A stretch of DNA of 12,246 nucleotides from Planctomycetota bacterium. GTDB taxonomy: Bacteria > Planctomycetota > Planctomycetia > Pirellulales > Lacipirellulaceae. Below, in pieces: positions 1 to 8,980 of the stretch; positions within the stretch are counted from its first letter, which is position 1, and the number at the start of each line of letters is the position of its first letter. Both the position numbers and the translations under genes were made by a program. The stretch is taken from positions 1-12,246 of the forward strand of contig JAKEGR010000229.1 of NCBI GenBank assembly GCA_022615465.1, read 5' to 3'. The notes below the pieces were generated by a model that had not been told where the DNA came from, made no database searches, and saw only the letters and a list, made by a program, of their open reading frames with translations.

Positions 1-660
1 GCGTGGAGTTCTTTCGGACGCCCGGCTACACGATCGTCTCGGACGCATGTGTCGCCTGCCAGGGGCCGGTACTGAGTGTCAAGCTGCTTTTTCGCGTGCC
101 GCCCGGCGAGGTGCGTCGAGTTGCCTTGGACGAAGGTTCGCGAACCAGTTCCGCCCTGACGAAAGTTTTGCTTGCCGAGCAATGCGGAGTCACCCCCAGT
201 TGGGAGCCGCTGCCGATTGGTTGCGGCGTGGATGCGACCGACGCCGATTGCCTGCTGCTGATCGGTGATCGGGCGATTGTGAGCGGGGAGCGGGGAGCGG
301 GGGAGATTGCATCGGACTTCTGCGAAGTTTGGGATTTGGGAGAACGCTGGTGTCGGTGGACGGGATTACCCTTCGTGTTCGCAATGTGGATTGCCCGGCC
401 GGGGGTCGATACACTGGCAATGCGCGACGTATTGAATGCGGCGCGCGACCAAGGCGTGCGGCAACTGGCTGCGATTGCCGCCCAGGAGGCCGCGGCACTG
501 GATATCGACACCGACCTGGCCCGCCGCTATTTGCAGGATAATTTGCATTTCAAGTTGGGTCGCAAGGAGCGGCAAGGATTGTCTCGATTCTATCAACTTT
601 GCGTCAAGCACGACTTGGCCCCGCGCGGGCTGGATCGCGTGCTCGAGGATTGTGTCACCG

Positions 661-680
<20 letters not shown>
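1..680 (+). CDS. mqnA: Chorismate dehydratase MqnA (5' end outside window)
   Basis: MqnA converts chorismate to 3-[(1-carboxyvinyl)oxy]benzoate, the first committed step of the futalosine route to menaquinone, in the cytoplasm. The 225 visible residues carry the family blocks: YTIVSDACVA near residue 9, GPVLSVKL near 21, LDEGSRTSS at 42-50, and the central DLGERWCRWTGLPFVFAMW stretch, ending in a helical C-terminus. The frame is open to the left edge. The GTG at position 3 lies inside the conserved VEFFR-type block, so it is an internal Val and the true start is upstream. The stop is TGA at 678-680. The 3' end overlaps mqnC by 20 bp, which suggests one transcript and coupled translation. The region encoding SGERGAGE contains three tandem 7-bp units, listed separately. 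Identification rests on remembered family motifs and is strong. Confidence 0.93.
282..302 (+). repeat. Three tandem 7-bp units (AGCGGGG) inside mqnA
   Basis: Positions 282-288, 289-295 and 296-302 are identical AGCGGGG units within the mqnA reading frame, encoding a Ser/Gly/Glu/Arg-rich loop just before the conserved DLGERW block. Three units total 21 bp and so keep the frame. Gain or loss of one unit would shift it. The frame is intact here because conserved MqnA blocks are read on both sides. Confidence 0.8.
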
Positions 681-1848
<1,168 letters not shown>

Positions 1849-1969
1849 TGGCCGGCAGGTTGGAGTATGTGTTGCGTTCGACGCGGTCGGGGAGAACTGG
1901 AATCTTCCGCATACGCGGCCTTTGCGGGCTGCTTTCGCGCCGCAGATCGGTCCTAGCCGAATTCCGTCC

Positions 1970-1998
1970 TTGGCGGTTGCAAGCTAAGCTCTAATAAT
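1970..1998 (+). promoter_or_regulatory. Candidate sigma70-type promoter upstream of the ABC transporter genes
   Basis: TTGGCG (1970-1975) and AATAAT (1993-1998) are separated by 17 bp, matching the -35 and -10 consensus at 4/6 and 5/6 positions. Transcription would start near 2005, about 60 nt before the ATPase start codon. It lies in the 218-bp gap after mqnC (1849-2066), where I see no gene. This is pattern matching only, since planctomycete promoters are poorly defined. Confidence 0.35.
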
Positions 1999-2066
1999 GA
2001 GTTGCAGTGTTGTTGAGTCGCGCTCTCCGTGGGCGCCATGGATGCTGCGTTCCGGGAGTCGCCGAG

Positions 2067-2825
2067 ATGATCGAAGCGCGGTCCCTCACGAAATCGTACG
2101 ACGATCTGACGCGCGGCCCGGTTGCGGCTCTTTCGGATCTCAGCTTCCGCGCTGAGCCTGGGCAGGTCTACGGCTTGCTTGGGCCGAATGGCGCGGGAAA
2201 GACCACCGCTCTACGGATTCTCAGCACGGTGCTGGAGCCGACCAGCGGGACGGCCATCGTAGGCGGATTTGATTGCGTGACGCAGCCGGAATTGGTGCGG
2301 CATCAGATTGGCTTCATCTCCGCCAACACAGCCGTCTACGATCGAATGACGGCCTGGGAAATGGTCGAATACTTCGGCCGGCTATACGGCATGGACGACG
2401 ACGAGCTGCGCGGGCGGATGGAGCTATTGTTCGAGCGGTTTGAAATGCAGGAGATCCGCGATCTGCTCGGGGCGAAGATGTCGACCGGCATGAAGCAGAA
2501 GGTATCGATCGCCCGGGCGATTGTTCACGACCCTCCCGTGCTGATCTTCGATGAGGCGACGACCGGCCTGGACGTGCTTGTGGCGCGGGCATTGCTGGAT
2601 GCGGTGGCCGAGTTGCGCGACCAGGGGAAGTGCATCGTGTTCTCGACGCATATCATGCGCGAGGCGGAGCGGCTGTGCGACCGGATAGCGATCATGCACC
2701 GCGGACATATCCTGGCCGAGGGAACGCTCGATGAGCTGCGAGATCGGCATGAGCAACACGATCTGGAAGAGCTGTTCTTTCAGTTGATTCGGAAACAGCA
2801 GGCGGAACATGCCGACGCGAGATAG
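2067..2825 (+). CDS. ABC transporter ATP-binding protein, NatA-like
   Basis: This is the ATPase subunit of an ABC-2/NatAB-type exporter, presumably driving the permease encoded next. The 252-residue product has Walker [10 protein letters not shown] (39-47), a signature region [13 protein letters not shown] (139-151) in place of the canonical LSGGQ, Walker [13 protein letters not shown] (158-169, D162 and E163) and the switch His in STHIM (H195). The Q-loop segment after IGFIS reads ANTAVYDR, and I do not see the usual Gln. ATG 2067 is chosen because GGGAG (2054-2058) lies 8 nt upstream and the protein begins [11 protein letters not shown], a normal ABC start. The frame is open upstream to a TTG at 2007 with no family-like residues. 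The gene is 14 nt from the permease gene and almost certainly in the same operon. The substrate cannot be read from the sequence; Na+ export is only the namesake function. Confidence 0.92.
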   Translation: MIEARSLTKSYDDLTRGPVAALSDLSFRAEPGQVYGLLGPNGAGKTTALRILSTVLEPTSGTAIVGGFDCVTQPELVRHQIGFISANTAVYDRMTAWEMVEYFGRLYGMDDDELRGRMELLFERFEMQEIRDLLGAKMSTGMKQKVSIARAIVHDPPVLIFDEATTGLDVLVARALLDAVAELRDQGKCIVFSTHIMREAERLCDRIAIMHRGHILAEGTLDELRDRHEQHDLEELFFQLIRKQQAEHADAR

Positions 2826-2839
2826 GAATTGAAGCGGTT

Positions 2840-5209
2840 ATGAGTTGGCGCAACATACGGCTGATCTACGCACGCGAGATTCGCGACCAACTGCGCGATC
2901 GGCGGACGTTGTTCATGATCGCCGTGTTGCCGCTGTTGCTCTATCCGCTGTTGGGCATGAGCGTTTTCCAGCTATCCCAATTTCTCCGGAAGAGCGAGCC
3001 GAAGATCCTGGTGATCGGCAGTGAACAACTGGCGGAAAACGACGGCCTGCCGCCGCTGTTTGAAGGAGCCGCATTTGCACCAGGTCTGTTTGACGACCCG
3101 GCCGCAGCGGCGCGGTTTGCTCTTGAGTTTGCCGAGGCTGCTCCGAGTGCCGACCAGCCAGCCGCCACGTTGGAGGTCGAAACCAGTCCGCCCGGCACCG
3201 GACGGGAGCAGCAACTGAATGCGGCACAGCTACGACTCAAGAGCGGCGACATCCAGGTCGTTCTCAAGTTCCCGGACGATTTTGGCGAGCGGCTGCGCGA
3301 TCTCCGCCGGCAAGTTCAAGCCGCGACAGGCGGCACCGAGAGTCGCACCAGCGAGAGGAAAGTGCCGGATGCGCCTTCATCGGCCGGCATTCCCGAGCTG
3401 GAGTTGCGAAGCAACTCGGTTCGCGAGAAGTCGCGCGCGGCCCATTTGCAGATCGAACAAATTCTCAATGTCTGGAAATCGCAGATCGTGCGAGAGAATC
3501 TCCTCGTCAGTCGTGTACCGGCCAACATCGCCAAACCTTTTGCCGTCAAACCGCTTGACATCGCCGAACAGCGACAGCAGGAAGCCGTGCTGTGGTCAAA
3601 GATACTGCCCTTTGTACTGTTCATCTGGGCGCTGACCGGCGCGTTTTATCCGGCCGTCGACTTGTGCGCCGGCGAGAAAGAACGCGGTACGCTGGAAACT
3701 TTGCTTTCCAGTCCGGCACTGCGAACGGAGATCGTGTGGGGAAAACTGCTGACGGTGATGACGTTCAGCAGCGCGACCGCAATTTTGAATCTGGCTAGTC
3801 TGGGTTTTACTGCTCAGTTTATCGTCACGCAGTTGCGAGCCGTGTCGGACCTCAACTTGTCCCAGGGGCTTGATCTGCCTCCGCTCGGGGCGACGCTGTG
3901 GTTGCTGGTAGCTTTGGTGCCGATGTCAGCGCTGTTCAGCGCGCTGTGCCTGGCGTGTGCGGCGTTTGCGCGAAGCACCAAAGAAGGCCAATACTACTTG
4001 ATGCCGCTCCTGCTGGTGACCATGCCGCTCATGATGCTCCCGATGGCGCCCGGAACCGAACTGGATTTGGGCAATAGCATGATCCCCGTGACAGGCGTTG
4101 TGCTTCTGCTCAAGGGATTGGTGCAGGGCAATTACGCGGAGGTGGTGCGATACGTTGTGCCCGTGTGTACCGTAACGTTGTTGTGCTGCCATCTGGCGAT
4201 TCGCTGGGCCGTCTATCAGTTCAACCAGGAATCCGTGCTTTTTCGGGAGAGCGAACGATTCGATTTGCGAGGGTGGATGATCCATCTGGTTCGCGACCGG
4301 CAGCAGACGCCGTCGCTAGCCGAGGCGTTTTTCTGCGTTGCGATCATTTACATCATCCAGTTCTTCACCCAGCTTGCCATTTCGGCAAACGCGCCCGCGA
4401 CCGCCGACTTCGGCTACTTGACGCTGCTGTTGTTCATCAGCCAGGTCGTGTGCATCGCGGTGCCGGCCCTGCTCATGACGATCGTGCTGACAAGCCAACC
4501 GCTCAAGACGTTGCTGCTGAATCGAGCGCCGCAGGCGGCGGCCTGCGTGGCGGCTATCCTGCTGGCCGTGTTCTGGCATCCAATCGGCCAACGGGTGGTG
4601 CTGTGGATTCACCAACTGTATCCGTTGAGCGAGGATGTCACGGCCAGGAGCGAAAGCGTGGTGCGACTGGTGGAAACGGCGCCCTACGCCTGGTTGCCGT
4701 TTCTGCTGATGGCCGTGATGCCGGCGATCTGCGAGGAACTCGCGTTTCGTGGATTTATTCTCTCCGGCCTGCGGCACCTCGGCCACAAATGGTGGGCAAT
4801 CGGCCTGTCGGCCGTCTTCTTTGGAATTGCCCATCCCGTGATCCAGCAATCGATCGCCGCGACATCGGTCGGGCTTGTGATTGGTTATCTGGCGGTGCAG
4901 ACGGGGAGTCTTGTGCCGTGTATTCTATTTCATGGAACCTACAACAGCCTAATGCTCGCCTCGACACACTGGCCGGCACTCGCCGACCGCTGGCCGGTAC
5001 TGAGAGGGTTGTCTAGCGAGGCGTCTCCATCAGGCCCGTTCATTTACTCGTGGCCGGTCGTCGTCCTTTGTGGTGTTCTGGCGGCCGGGTTGCTGGGGTG
5101 GTTTTATCGGCTGCCTTATCAAGCCACCAAGGAAGAGTGGCTGAGTGATGCGCGGGCGCGGCAGGCTGAGCATCCGCTCCCGAGCGGTTTGTCAGGCAAT
5201 GTGGAATAA
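2840..5209 (+). CDS. ABC transporter permease (NatB-like) fused to a CPBP intramembrane protease
   Basis: This 789-residue membrane protein has two modules. Residues 1 to about 460 form an ABC-2/NatB-type permease: one N-terminal membrane helix (about 24-46), a large, probably extracytoplasmic domain (about 50-250), then helices starting near 255. The NatB-like GEKERGTLETLLSSP motif is at 278-292. Residues about 495-760 add further helices and a CPBP (CAAX protease and bacteriocin-processing) domain. Its catalytic motifs are all present: EE at 632-633 with R637 (EExxxR), F661 to H665 (FxxxH) and H698 to N702 (HxxxN). This domain would therefore be expected to be an active glutamate intramembrane protease. 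The gene starts 14 nt after the ATPase stop. I recall the same fusion as a recurrent planctomycete family. Function, substrate and protease target are unknown. The stop is TAA at 5207-5209. Confidence 0.93.
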   Translation: MSWRNIRLIYAREIRDQLRDRRTLFMIAVLPLLLYPLLGMSVFQLSQFLRKSEPKILVIGSEQLAENDGLPPLFEGAAFAPGLFDDPAAAARFALEFAEAAPSADQPAATLEVETSPPGTGREQQLNAAQLRLKSGDIQVVLKFPDDFGERLRDLRRQVQAATGGTESRTSERKVPDAPSSAGIPELELRSNSVREKSRAAHLQIEQILNVWKSQIVRENLLVSRVPANIAKPFAVKPLDIAEQRQQEAVLWSKILPFVLFIWALTGAFYPAVDLCAGEKERGTLETLLSSPALRTEIVWGKLLTVMTFSSATAILNLASLGFTAQFIVTQLRAVSDLNLSQGLDLPPLGATLWLLVALVPMSALFSALCLACAAFARSTKEGQYYLMPLLLVTMPLMMLPMAPGTELDLGNSMIPVTGVVLLLKGLVQGNYAEVVRYVVPVCTVTLLCCHLAIRWAVYQFNQESVLFRESERFDLRGWMIHLVRDRQQTPSLAEAFFCVAIIYIIQFFTQLAISANAPATADFGYLTLLLFISQVVCIAVPALLMTIVLTSQPLKTLLLNRAPQAAACVAAILLAVFWHPIGQRVVLWIHQLYPLSEDVTARSESVVRLVETAPYAWLPFLLMAVMPAICEELAFRGFILSGLRHLGHKWWAIGLSAVFFGIAHPVIQQSIAATSVGLVIGYLAVQTGSLVPCILFHGTYNSLMLASTHWPALADRWPVLRGLSSEASPSGPFIYSWPVVVLCGVLAAGLLGWFYRLPYQATKEEWLSDARARQAEHPLPSGLSGNVE

Positions 5210-5210
5210 T

Positions 5211-5250
5211 CGCGGCCGCCGATGGGCGACGGATTCGGCGCGGCCGCCGA
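5211..5250 (+). repeat. Direct repeat of a 12-bp GC-rich word
   Basis: CGCGGCCGCCGA occurs at 5211-5222 and again at 5239-5250, filling most of the 59-bp gap between the permease stop and the amidohydrolase start. The word also contains the 8-bp palindrome GCGGCCGC. Its function is unknown. In GC-rich DNA a short repeat of this kind may carry no meaning. Confidence 0.6.
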
Positions 5251-5268
5251 CGCCAAAATAACGTCTTC

Positions 5269-6531
5269 ATGGCTTTTTCGCTTCAAGCCCGAATTGTCTT
5301 TCCCGTGGACCGGCCGTCCATCGAGCACGGCGTGGTGACCATGGAAGGCGAGCGGATCATGGCGCTGGGCGGAGCGGAAACAGCCGTCGGCAAAGCGTAC
5401 GACCTGGGCGATGTGGTCATCCTTCCCGGCCTGGTCAACACGCATACGCATCTGGAATTCAGCGATCTCAAGAGACCGCTTGGACAAGCCGGGATGCGGC
5501 TCGTTGATTGGATTCGATTGGTGATCGCTGAACGGAATCGTCGCACCGACTGCCCGATCGATTCGATTGCGGCAGGACTCTTGGAAAGCGTCACGGCCGG
5601 AGTGACAACGATCGCTGAGATTGCGACGGCGGATGCCGCGTCCTACGCCCTTGGCAAGCCGGTCGAGTTGATGCTGCTGGCTGAGGTGATTGGCTTTTCG
5701 CGGGCGCGGGCCGCTGCGGCGATTACGGCCGTAACCGAACGATTGGACGCCCTGCAAAGGCGTAATGACTCGGATCCAGGCGGCTTGCCGCGAAACACAT
5801 GGCAACTTGGCATCAGTCCGCACGCTCCTTACACCGTTTCGCCGGAGCTGCTCCGCCAGTTGGTTGAACTTGCCCGACGCCGTAATCTGCCCGTCGCGAT
5901 GCACCTGGCGGAGAGTGCCGAGGAAATTGAACTACTGGCCGCTGGAACTGGCGAGTTTCAAGAACTGCTCGACGAACGGAGTATGTGGGACGCTGCGGCA
6001 ATACATGGCGGCAGCCGACCTCTCGACTACCTTCGCTTGTTGGCCGAGGCGCCGCGGGCACTCGTCATTCACGGAAATTATTTGGAGGCGGACGAGAGCG
6101 ATTTTCTGGCTGCGCGTGCCGAGCGCATGTCGCTCGTATACTGCCCGCGAACTCACGCTTACTTTGGGCATCCGCCGTATCCGCTTGCTGACATGTTAGC
6201 GGCCGGTGTGCGCGTCGCGCTGGGCACCGATAGCCGGGCATCAAATCCCGATCTCAACTTGCTGGCCGAGATGCGCCACGTCGCACGAATCCATCCGACC
6301 ATCGATCCTCACGCCATCGTTCGCATGGGCACGCTTGCGGGCGCGGAAGCGTTGGGTCTGGATTGGCGAGTCGGCAGCCTCACCGCGGGAAAATTGGCCA
6401 ACGCGATCGCGGTCCCGCTGCCGCCCGGCGCAACCGGTTCACCGCAAGAAATGCTGGCCGCCGTGCTGGCGAACGCCGACCGGCCGAGCGCGGTGTGGCT
6501 GCGCGGGCGCGAAGTTGTCAGCCCGCCCTGA
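5269..6531 (+). CDS. Metal-dependent amidohydrolase, candidate aminodeoxyfutalosine deaminase
   Basis: This 420-residue cytoplasmic protein belongs to the amidohydrolase superfamily (chlorohydrolase/cytosine-deaminase-like, COG0402 type). A short N-terminal beta domain leads into the barrel, followed by a C-terminal beta segment. Metal and catalytic residues are visible: H59 and H61 (NTHTHLEFSD), H185 (SPHAPYTV), H212 and E215 (HLAES), H268 (HGNYL) and D321 (GTDSRASN). This pattern fits purine-like deaminases. The gene lies within 3.5 kb of mqnA and mqnC, and organisms using aminodeoxyfutalosine need such a deaminase (MqnX) to make futalosine. I therefore infer that role, but the sequence alone does not exclude an S-adenosylhomocysteine, guanine or other deaminase. 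ATG 5269 has no clear Shine-Dalgarno site. The 3' end overlaps the convergent galK gene by 14 bp. Family confidence is high; specific function is moderate. Confidence 0.88.
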   Translation: MAFSLQARIVFPVDRPSIEHGVVTMEGERIMALGGAETAVGKAYDLGDVVILPGLVNTHTHLEFSDLKRPLGQAGMRLVDWIRLVIAERNRRTDCPIDSIAAGLLESVTAGVTTIAEIATADAASYALGKPVELMLLAEVIGFSRARAAAAITAVTERLDALQRRNDSDPGGLPRNTWQLGISPHAPYTVSPELLRQLVELARRRNLPVAMHLAESAEEIELLAAGTGEFQELLDERSMWDAAAIHGGSRPLDYLRLLAEAPRALVIHGNYLEADESDFLAARAERMSLVYCPRTHAYFGHPPYPLADMLAAGVRVALGTDSRASNPDLNLLAEMRHVARIHPTIDPHAIVRMGTLAGAEALGLDWRVGSLTAGKLANAIAVPLPPGATGSPQEMLAAVLANADRPSAVWLRGREVVSPP

Positions 6532-7699
6532 CAACGCGTGCCCCGCGTGCAGGCCGGCTGGTAAGGACGCTCGGCTCGATGTCCGTTTCGTCGCGATAAC
6601 ATTTCGCCAACCGTTGGGCCACCTCATCGAGCTTTTCCGTTTCCACGAGACTCACCGTGCAGCCCCCAAATCCACCTCCCGTCATCCGCGAGCCGATCAC
6701 GCCTCCTGGCGGGCCAATTTCGCGGGCCAGATCGACCAGCAAATCCAGTTCGCGGCAACTCACCTCGTAATCATCGCGAAGTGAATCATGGCTGGCGTCC
6801 ATCAGTTCGCCGACGCGAGGCCAATCGCTGGCCTTGATGGCCGCTGCCGCGGCGACCGTGCGCGAGATCTCGCCAAGGACGTGCCGCGCGCGGCGGGTTT
6901 CGACGAGATCGAGCTTGTTGCGCTGCGATTCCAGTTGATCGAGCGTCGCATCACGCAACGAATTCAGGCCCAACTTGCGCGCCGCCGATTGGCACTGGTC
7001 GCGTCGCCGTGAGTATTCGCCATTCGCGAGTTCATGCTTCACGTGGGTATTGATGATCACCACGGTAACACCGGGATCCCCGAACGGAATGTGTTCGACA
7101 TGCCGCGAGCGGCAGTCGAGCAGCATGAGATGGTCCGCACGGCACATGACGGAGGCGAACTGGTCCATGATGCCGCAGGGCACGCCGGCGTACTCGTGCT
7201 CGGCCCGCTGGCATAGCAAGGCTTTTTCGACCGGCTCGATCGACGCGCCCGTCATGGCTTCCACCAACGTCGCCGTGGCGACTTCGATCGCGGCGCTACT
7301 GGACAAGCCGCCGCCAACCGGGACGCTCGATTCGATGACCGCCTGAAAGCCGGCCGGCCGCAGCTTGCGGGCGATGCAGCCCGCCAGGACGCCCGCGACA
7401 TAATTCGACCAATGGCCGGGGGTGGCGTGGCGACTCGGCGCGGCGACTGAAATGTTGATTTCCTCATCCGTGGCAACGCTAAACAGCGTGGCGTCGTTGC
7501 CTGGTGTTTCGCCCGCCGCAATGACGCAGTAGCGTTCGATCGCCATCGGCAGCACAAAGCCGTCGTTGTAATCGATGTGCTCGCCAATGATATTCACGCG
7601 GCCGGGCGCAGCGACCAGCCACCGCGGCTTCCTGCCATACAGTTCCTGAAAGCGATTCGTTGAACTGGCGACGAGTTGGTCCAAAAGGGTTGTCGTCAT
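6518..7699 (-). CDS. galK: Galactokinase (GHMP kinase family)
   Basis: GalK phosphorylates galactose at C1 with ATP, the entry to the Leloir pathway, in the cytoplasm. The 393-residue product carries the galactokinase signature GRVNIIGEHIDYNDG (33-47) with R34, E40 and D43 in the substrate-binding positions. Ile replaces the usual Thr in GEHTDY. The GHMP ATP-binding loop is PVGGGLSSSAA (127-137), the catalytic Asp is D179 in GIMDQF, and the C-terminal glycine-rich motif is TGGGFGG (340-346). ATG 7699 is preferred because the protein then starts at the normal distance from the signature and a good promoter lies just upstream. The open frame continues to 7957, but that stretch overlaps the promoter region. 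I see no clear Shine-Dalgarno site. No galT, galE or sugar transporter is adjacent, so it appears to be a single-gene unit. Confidence 0.95.
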   Translation of the reverse strand: MTTTLLDQLVASSTNRFQELYGRKPRWLVAAPGRVNIIGEHIDYNDGFVLPMAIERYCVIAAGETPGNDATLFSVATDEEINISVAAPSRHATPGHWSNYVAGVLAGCIARKLRPAGFQAVIESSVPVGGGLSSSAAIEVATATLVEAMTGASIEPVEKALLCQRAEHEYAGVPCGIMDQFASVMCRADHLMLLDCRSRHVEHIPFGDPGVTVVIINTHVKHELANGEYSRRRDQCQSAARKLGLNSLRDATLDQLESQRNKLDLVETRRARHVLGEISRTVAAAAAIKASDWPRVGELMDASHDSLRDDYEVSCRELDLLVDLAREIGPPGGVIGSRMTGGGFGGCTVSLVETEKLDEVAQRLAKCYRDETDIEPSVLTSRPARGARVVRAG

Positions 7700-7750
7700 G
7701 GAGCATTCTGAACGGATCGAAGAAAACCCGGGGCGTGCAATCGCCCCGGC

Positions 7751-7778
7751 ATTGTACCACATGCATGGCGCCCGTGAA
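7751..7778 (-). promoter_or_regulatory. Candidate extended -10 promoter for galK
   Basis: On the minus strand TTCACG (7778-7773) and TACAAT (7756-7751) are separated by 16 bp, and the -10 is preceded by TGG, giving an extended -10 TGnTACAAT. Transcription would start near 7744 and give a 5' leader of about 45 nt before ATG 7699. It shares the 239-bp gap with the divergent DUF1559 promoter. Confidence 0.5.
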
Positions 7779-7811
7779 GGATAGCGATCCGGTCGGTTGC
7801 CATCGTTCCGC

Positions 7812-7840
7812 TTGACCTCGACGCCGCGGCAGAGTATAGA
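7812..7840 (+). promoter_or_regulatory. Candidate sigma70-type promoter for the DUF1559 gene
   Basis: TTGACC (7812-7817) and TATAGA (7835-7840) have the ideal 17-bp spacing, with 5/6 and 4/6 consensus matches. The start would be near 7847, upstream of both possible start codons (7891 and 7939). The -35 elements of this promoter and the galK promoter are 33 bp apart and face away from each other. Confidence 0.5.
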
Positions 7841-7938
7841 CCGCAGAGCGCGATGCGGCAGATGCCGGGCGTCCTGGCCGCGGAAAGGCAATGTCCGCAG
7901 CCTCTTTGAATGGACTTGAACACCCTCCGGATTTTGAC

Positions 7939-8958
7939 ATGAATTGCTTCCGCACAACCCGGAAACGCGCTTTTACCTTGGTCGAGCTGCTCGTGGTCAT
8001 TGCCATCATCGGCATCCTTGTAGCGCTGTTGCTGCCCGCTGTCCAAGCAGCCCGCGAGGCAGCCCGCCGCAGCCAGTGCAAGAACAATCTCAAGCAACTC
8101 GCCTTGGCGACATTGAATTACGAGAGTAGCCACCAACACTTACCGCCAAGCGTGGAGATTCGAAGAGGAACCAGTTCGTCGGTATACGACAACAACGCGG
8201 CCTGGGGTATCCACGGTCATTTGCTCAACTATCTGGAGGAAGAGAGCCTGCGGAACCTGGTCGACTTGAATGTGGCATGGGACTTTCAGACGCCGCTCAA
8301 CAATCTGCGGATACCCGTTTTTTCGTGTCCAAGTGATGGGCCGGCGGCGCAGGTGCGCGACCCAGGCGGCGGCAAGGTGTTTCTCTACCCCACGTCCTAC
8401 GGCTTCAACCTGGGAACGTGGTTTGTGTACGACCCAGCCACGCAGCAGGGAGGCGACGGAGCGTTTTATCCAGACAGCTTCCTGCCGCTTGCGAAGTTTA
8501 CCGATGGCACGAGCAAGACGCTGCTCACGGCCGAAGTGAAGGCCTGGACGCATTACACGCGGAACGGCGGGCCGGCATCCTTATCGATCCCAGACTCGCC
8601 TTACCATGCCGGTTTGATCGTCGCTTCCGGCAGCGAGTACAAAAACACGGGCCACACCGAATGGCCCGATGGCCGCGTCCACCACACCGGCTTCACGGCG
8701 ACGATGCCGCCGAACACGTTCGTGCCGTACGAGCGGAACGGCGAAACGCTCGATGCCGACTACAACTCCTGGCAGGAAGGAAAAAACGGCTTACAAGGCC
8801 AGCCGACGCATGCCATGATTACCTCGCGGAGTTATCATTCCGGCACGGTGAATACGGCAATGGTCGACGGCTCCGTCCGGTCTTTCGCGAGCGATGTCGC
8901 GCTCGAAGTGTGGCGGGCGGCCGCGACACGAGCCGGTGAGGAATTGGTGCAGGAATAG
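7939..8958 (+). CDS. DUF1559 domain protein with prepilin-type N-terminus and H-X9-DG C-terminus
   Basis: This 339-residue protein belongs to a family greatly expanded in planctomycetes, thought to be pseudopilin-like envelope proteins; its exact role is unknown. The N-terminus is a basic leader (residues 1-11), then FTLVE with Glu at +5 after a presumed cleavage between A11 and F12, then a hydrophobic helix to about residue 34 and [12 protein letters not shown]. The -1 residue is Ala rather than the usual Gly. Family landmarks follow: CPSDG (130-134), [13 protein letters not shown] (187-199) and the C-terminal H-X9-DG motif (H300, D310, G311). ATG 7939 gives a typical short leader but has no Shine-Dalgarno site. 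ATG 7891, behind GGAAAGG, would add 16 residues and is a real alternative. No pilus assembly or sigma-factor gene is adjacent, so it is an isolated copy. Confidence 0.93.
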   Translation: MNCFRTTRKRAFTLVELLVVIAIIGILVALLLPAVQAAREAARRSQCKNNLKQLALATLNYESSHQHLPPSVEIRRGTSSSVYDNNAAWGIHGHLLNYLEEESLRNLVDLNVAWDFQTPLNNLRIPVFSCPSDGPAAQVRDPGGGKVFLYPTSYGFNLGTWFVYDPATQQGGDGAFYPDSFLPLAKFTDGTSKTLLTAEVKAWTHYTRNGGPASLSIPDSPYHAGLIVASGSEYKNTGHTEWPDGRVHHTGFTATMPPNTFVPYERNGETLDADYNSWQEGKNGLQGQPTHAMITSRSYHSGTVNTAMVDGSVRSFASDVALEVWRAAATRAGEELVQE

Positions 8959-8959
8959 G

Positions 8960-8970
8960 CCGCGACGCGG
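8960..8970. terminator. Possible short hairpin between convergent genes
   Basis: CCGCG-A-CGCGG is a perfect 5-bp-arm inverted repeat one base after the DUF1559 stop codon, in the 22-bp gap before the 3' end of the minus-strand UbiA gene. The position suits a bidirectional terminator. There is no T-tract and the arms are short, so this is weak. Confidence 0.2.
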
Positions 8971-8980
8971 AGCGCGCGTT

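Noticed and set aside
436..660. Upstream extension of mqnC to position 436
   Set aside because: This stretch codes for conserved MqnA residues in another frame, and family homology of MqnC begins after ATG 661.
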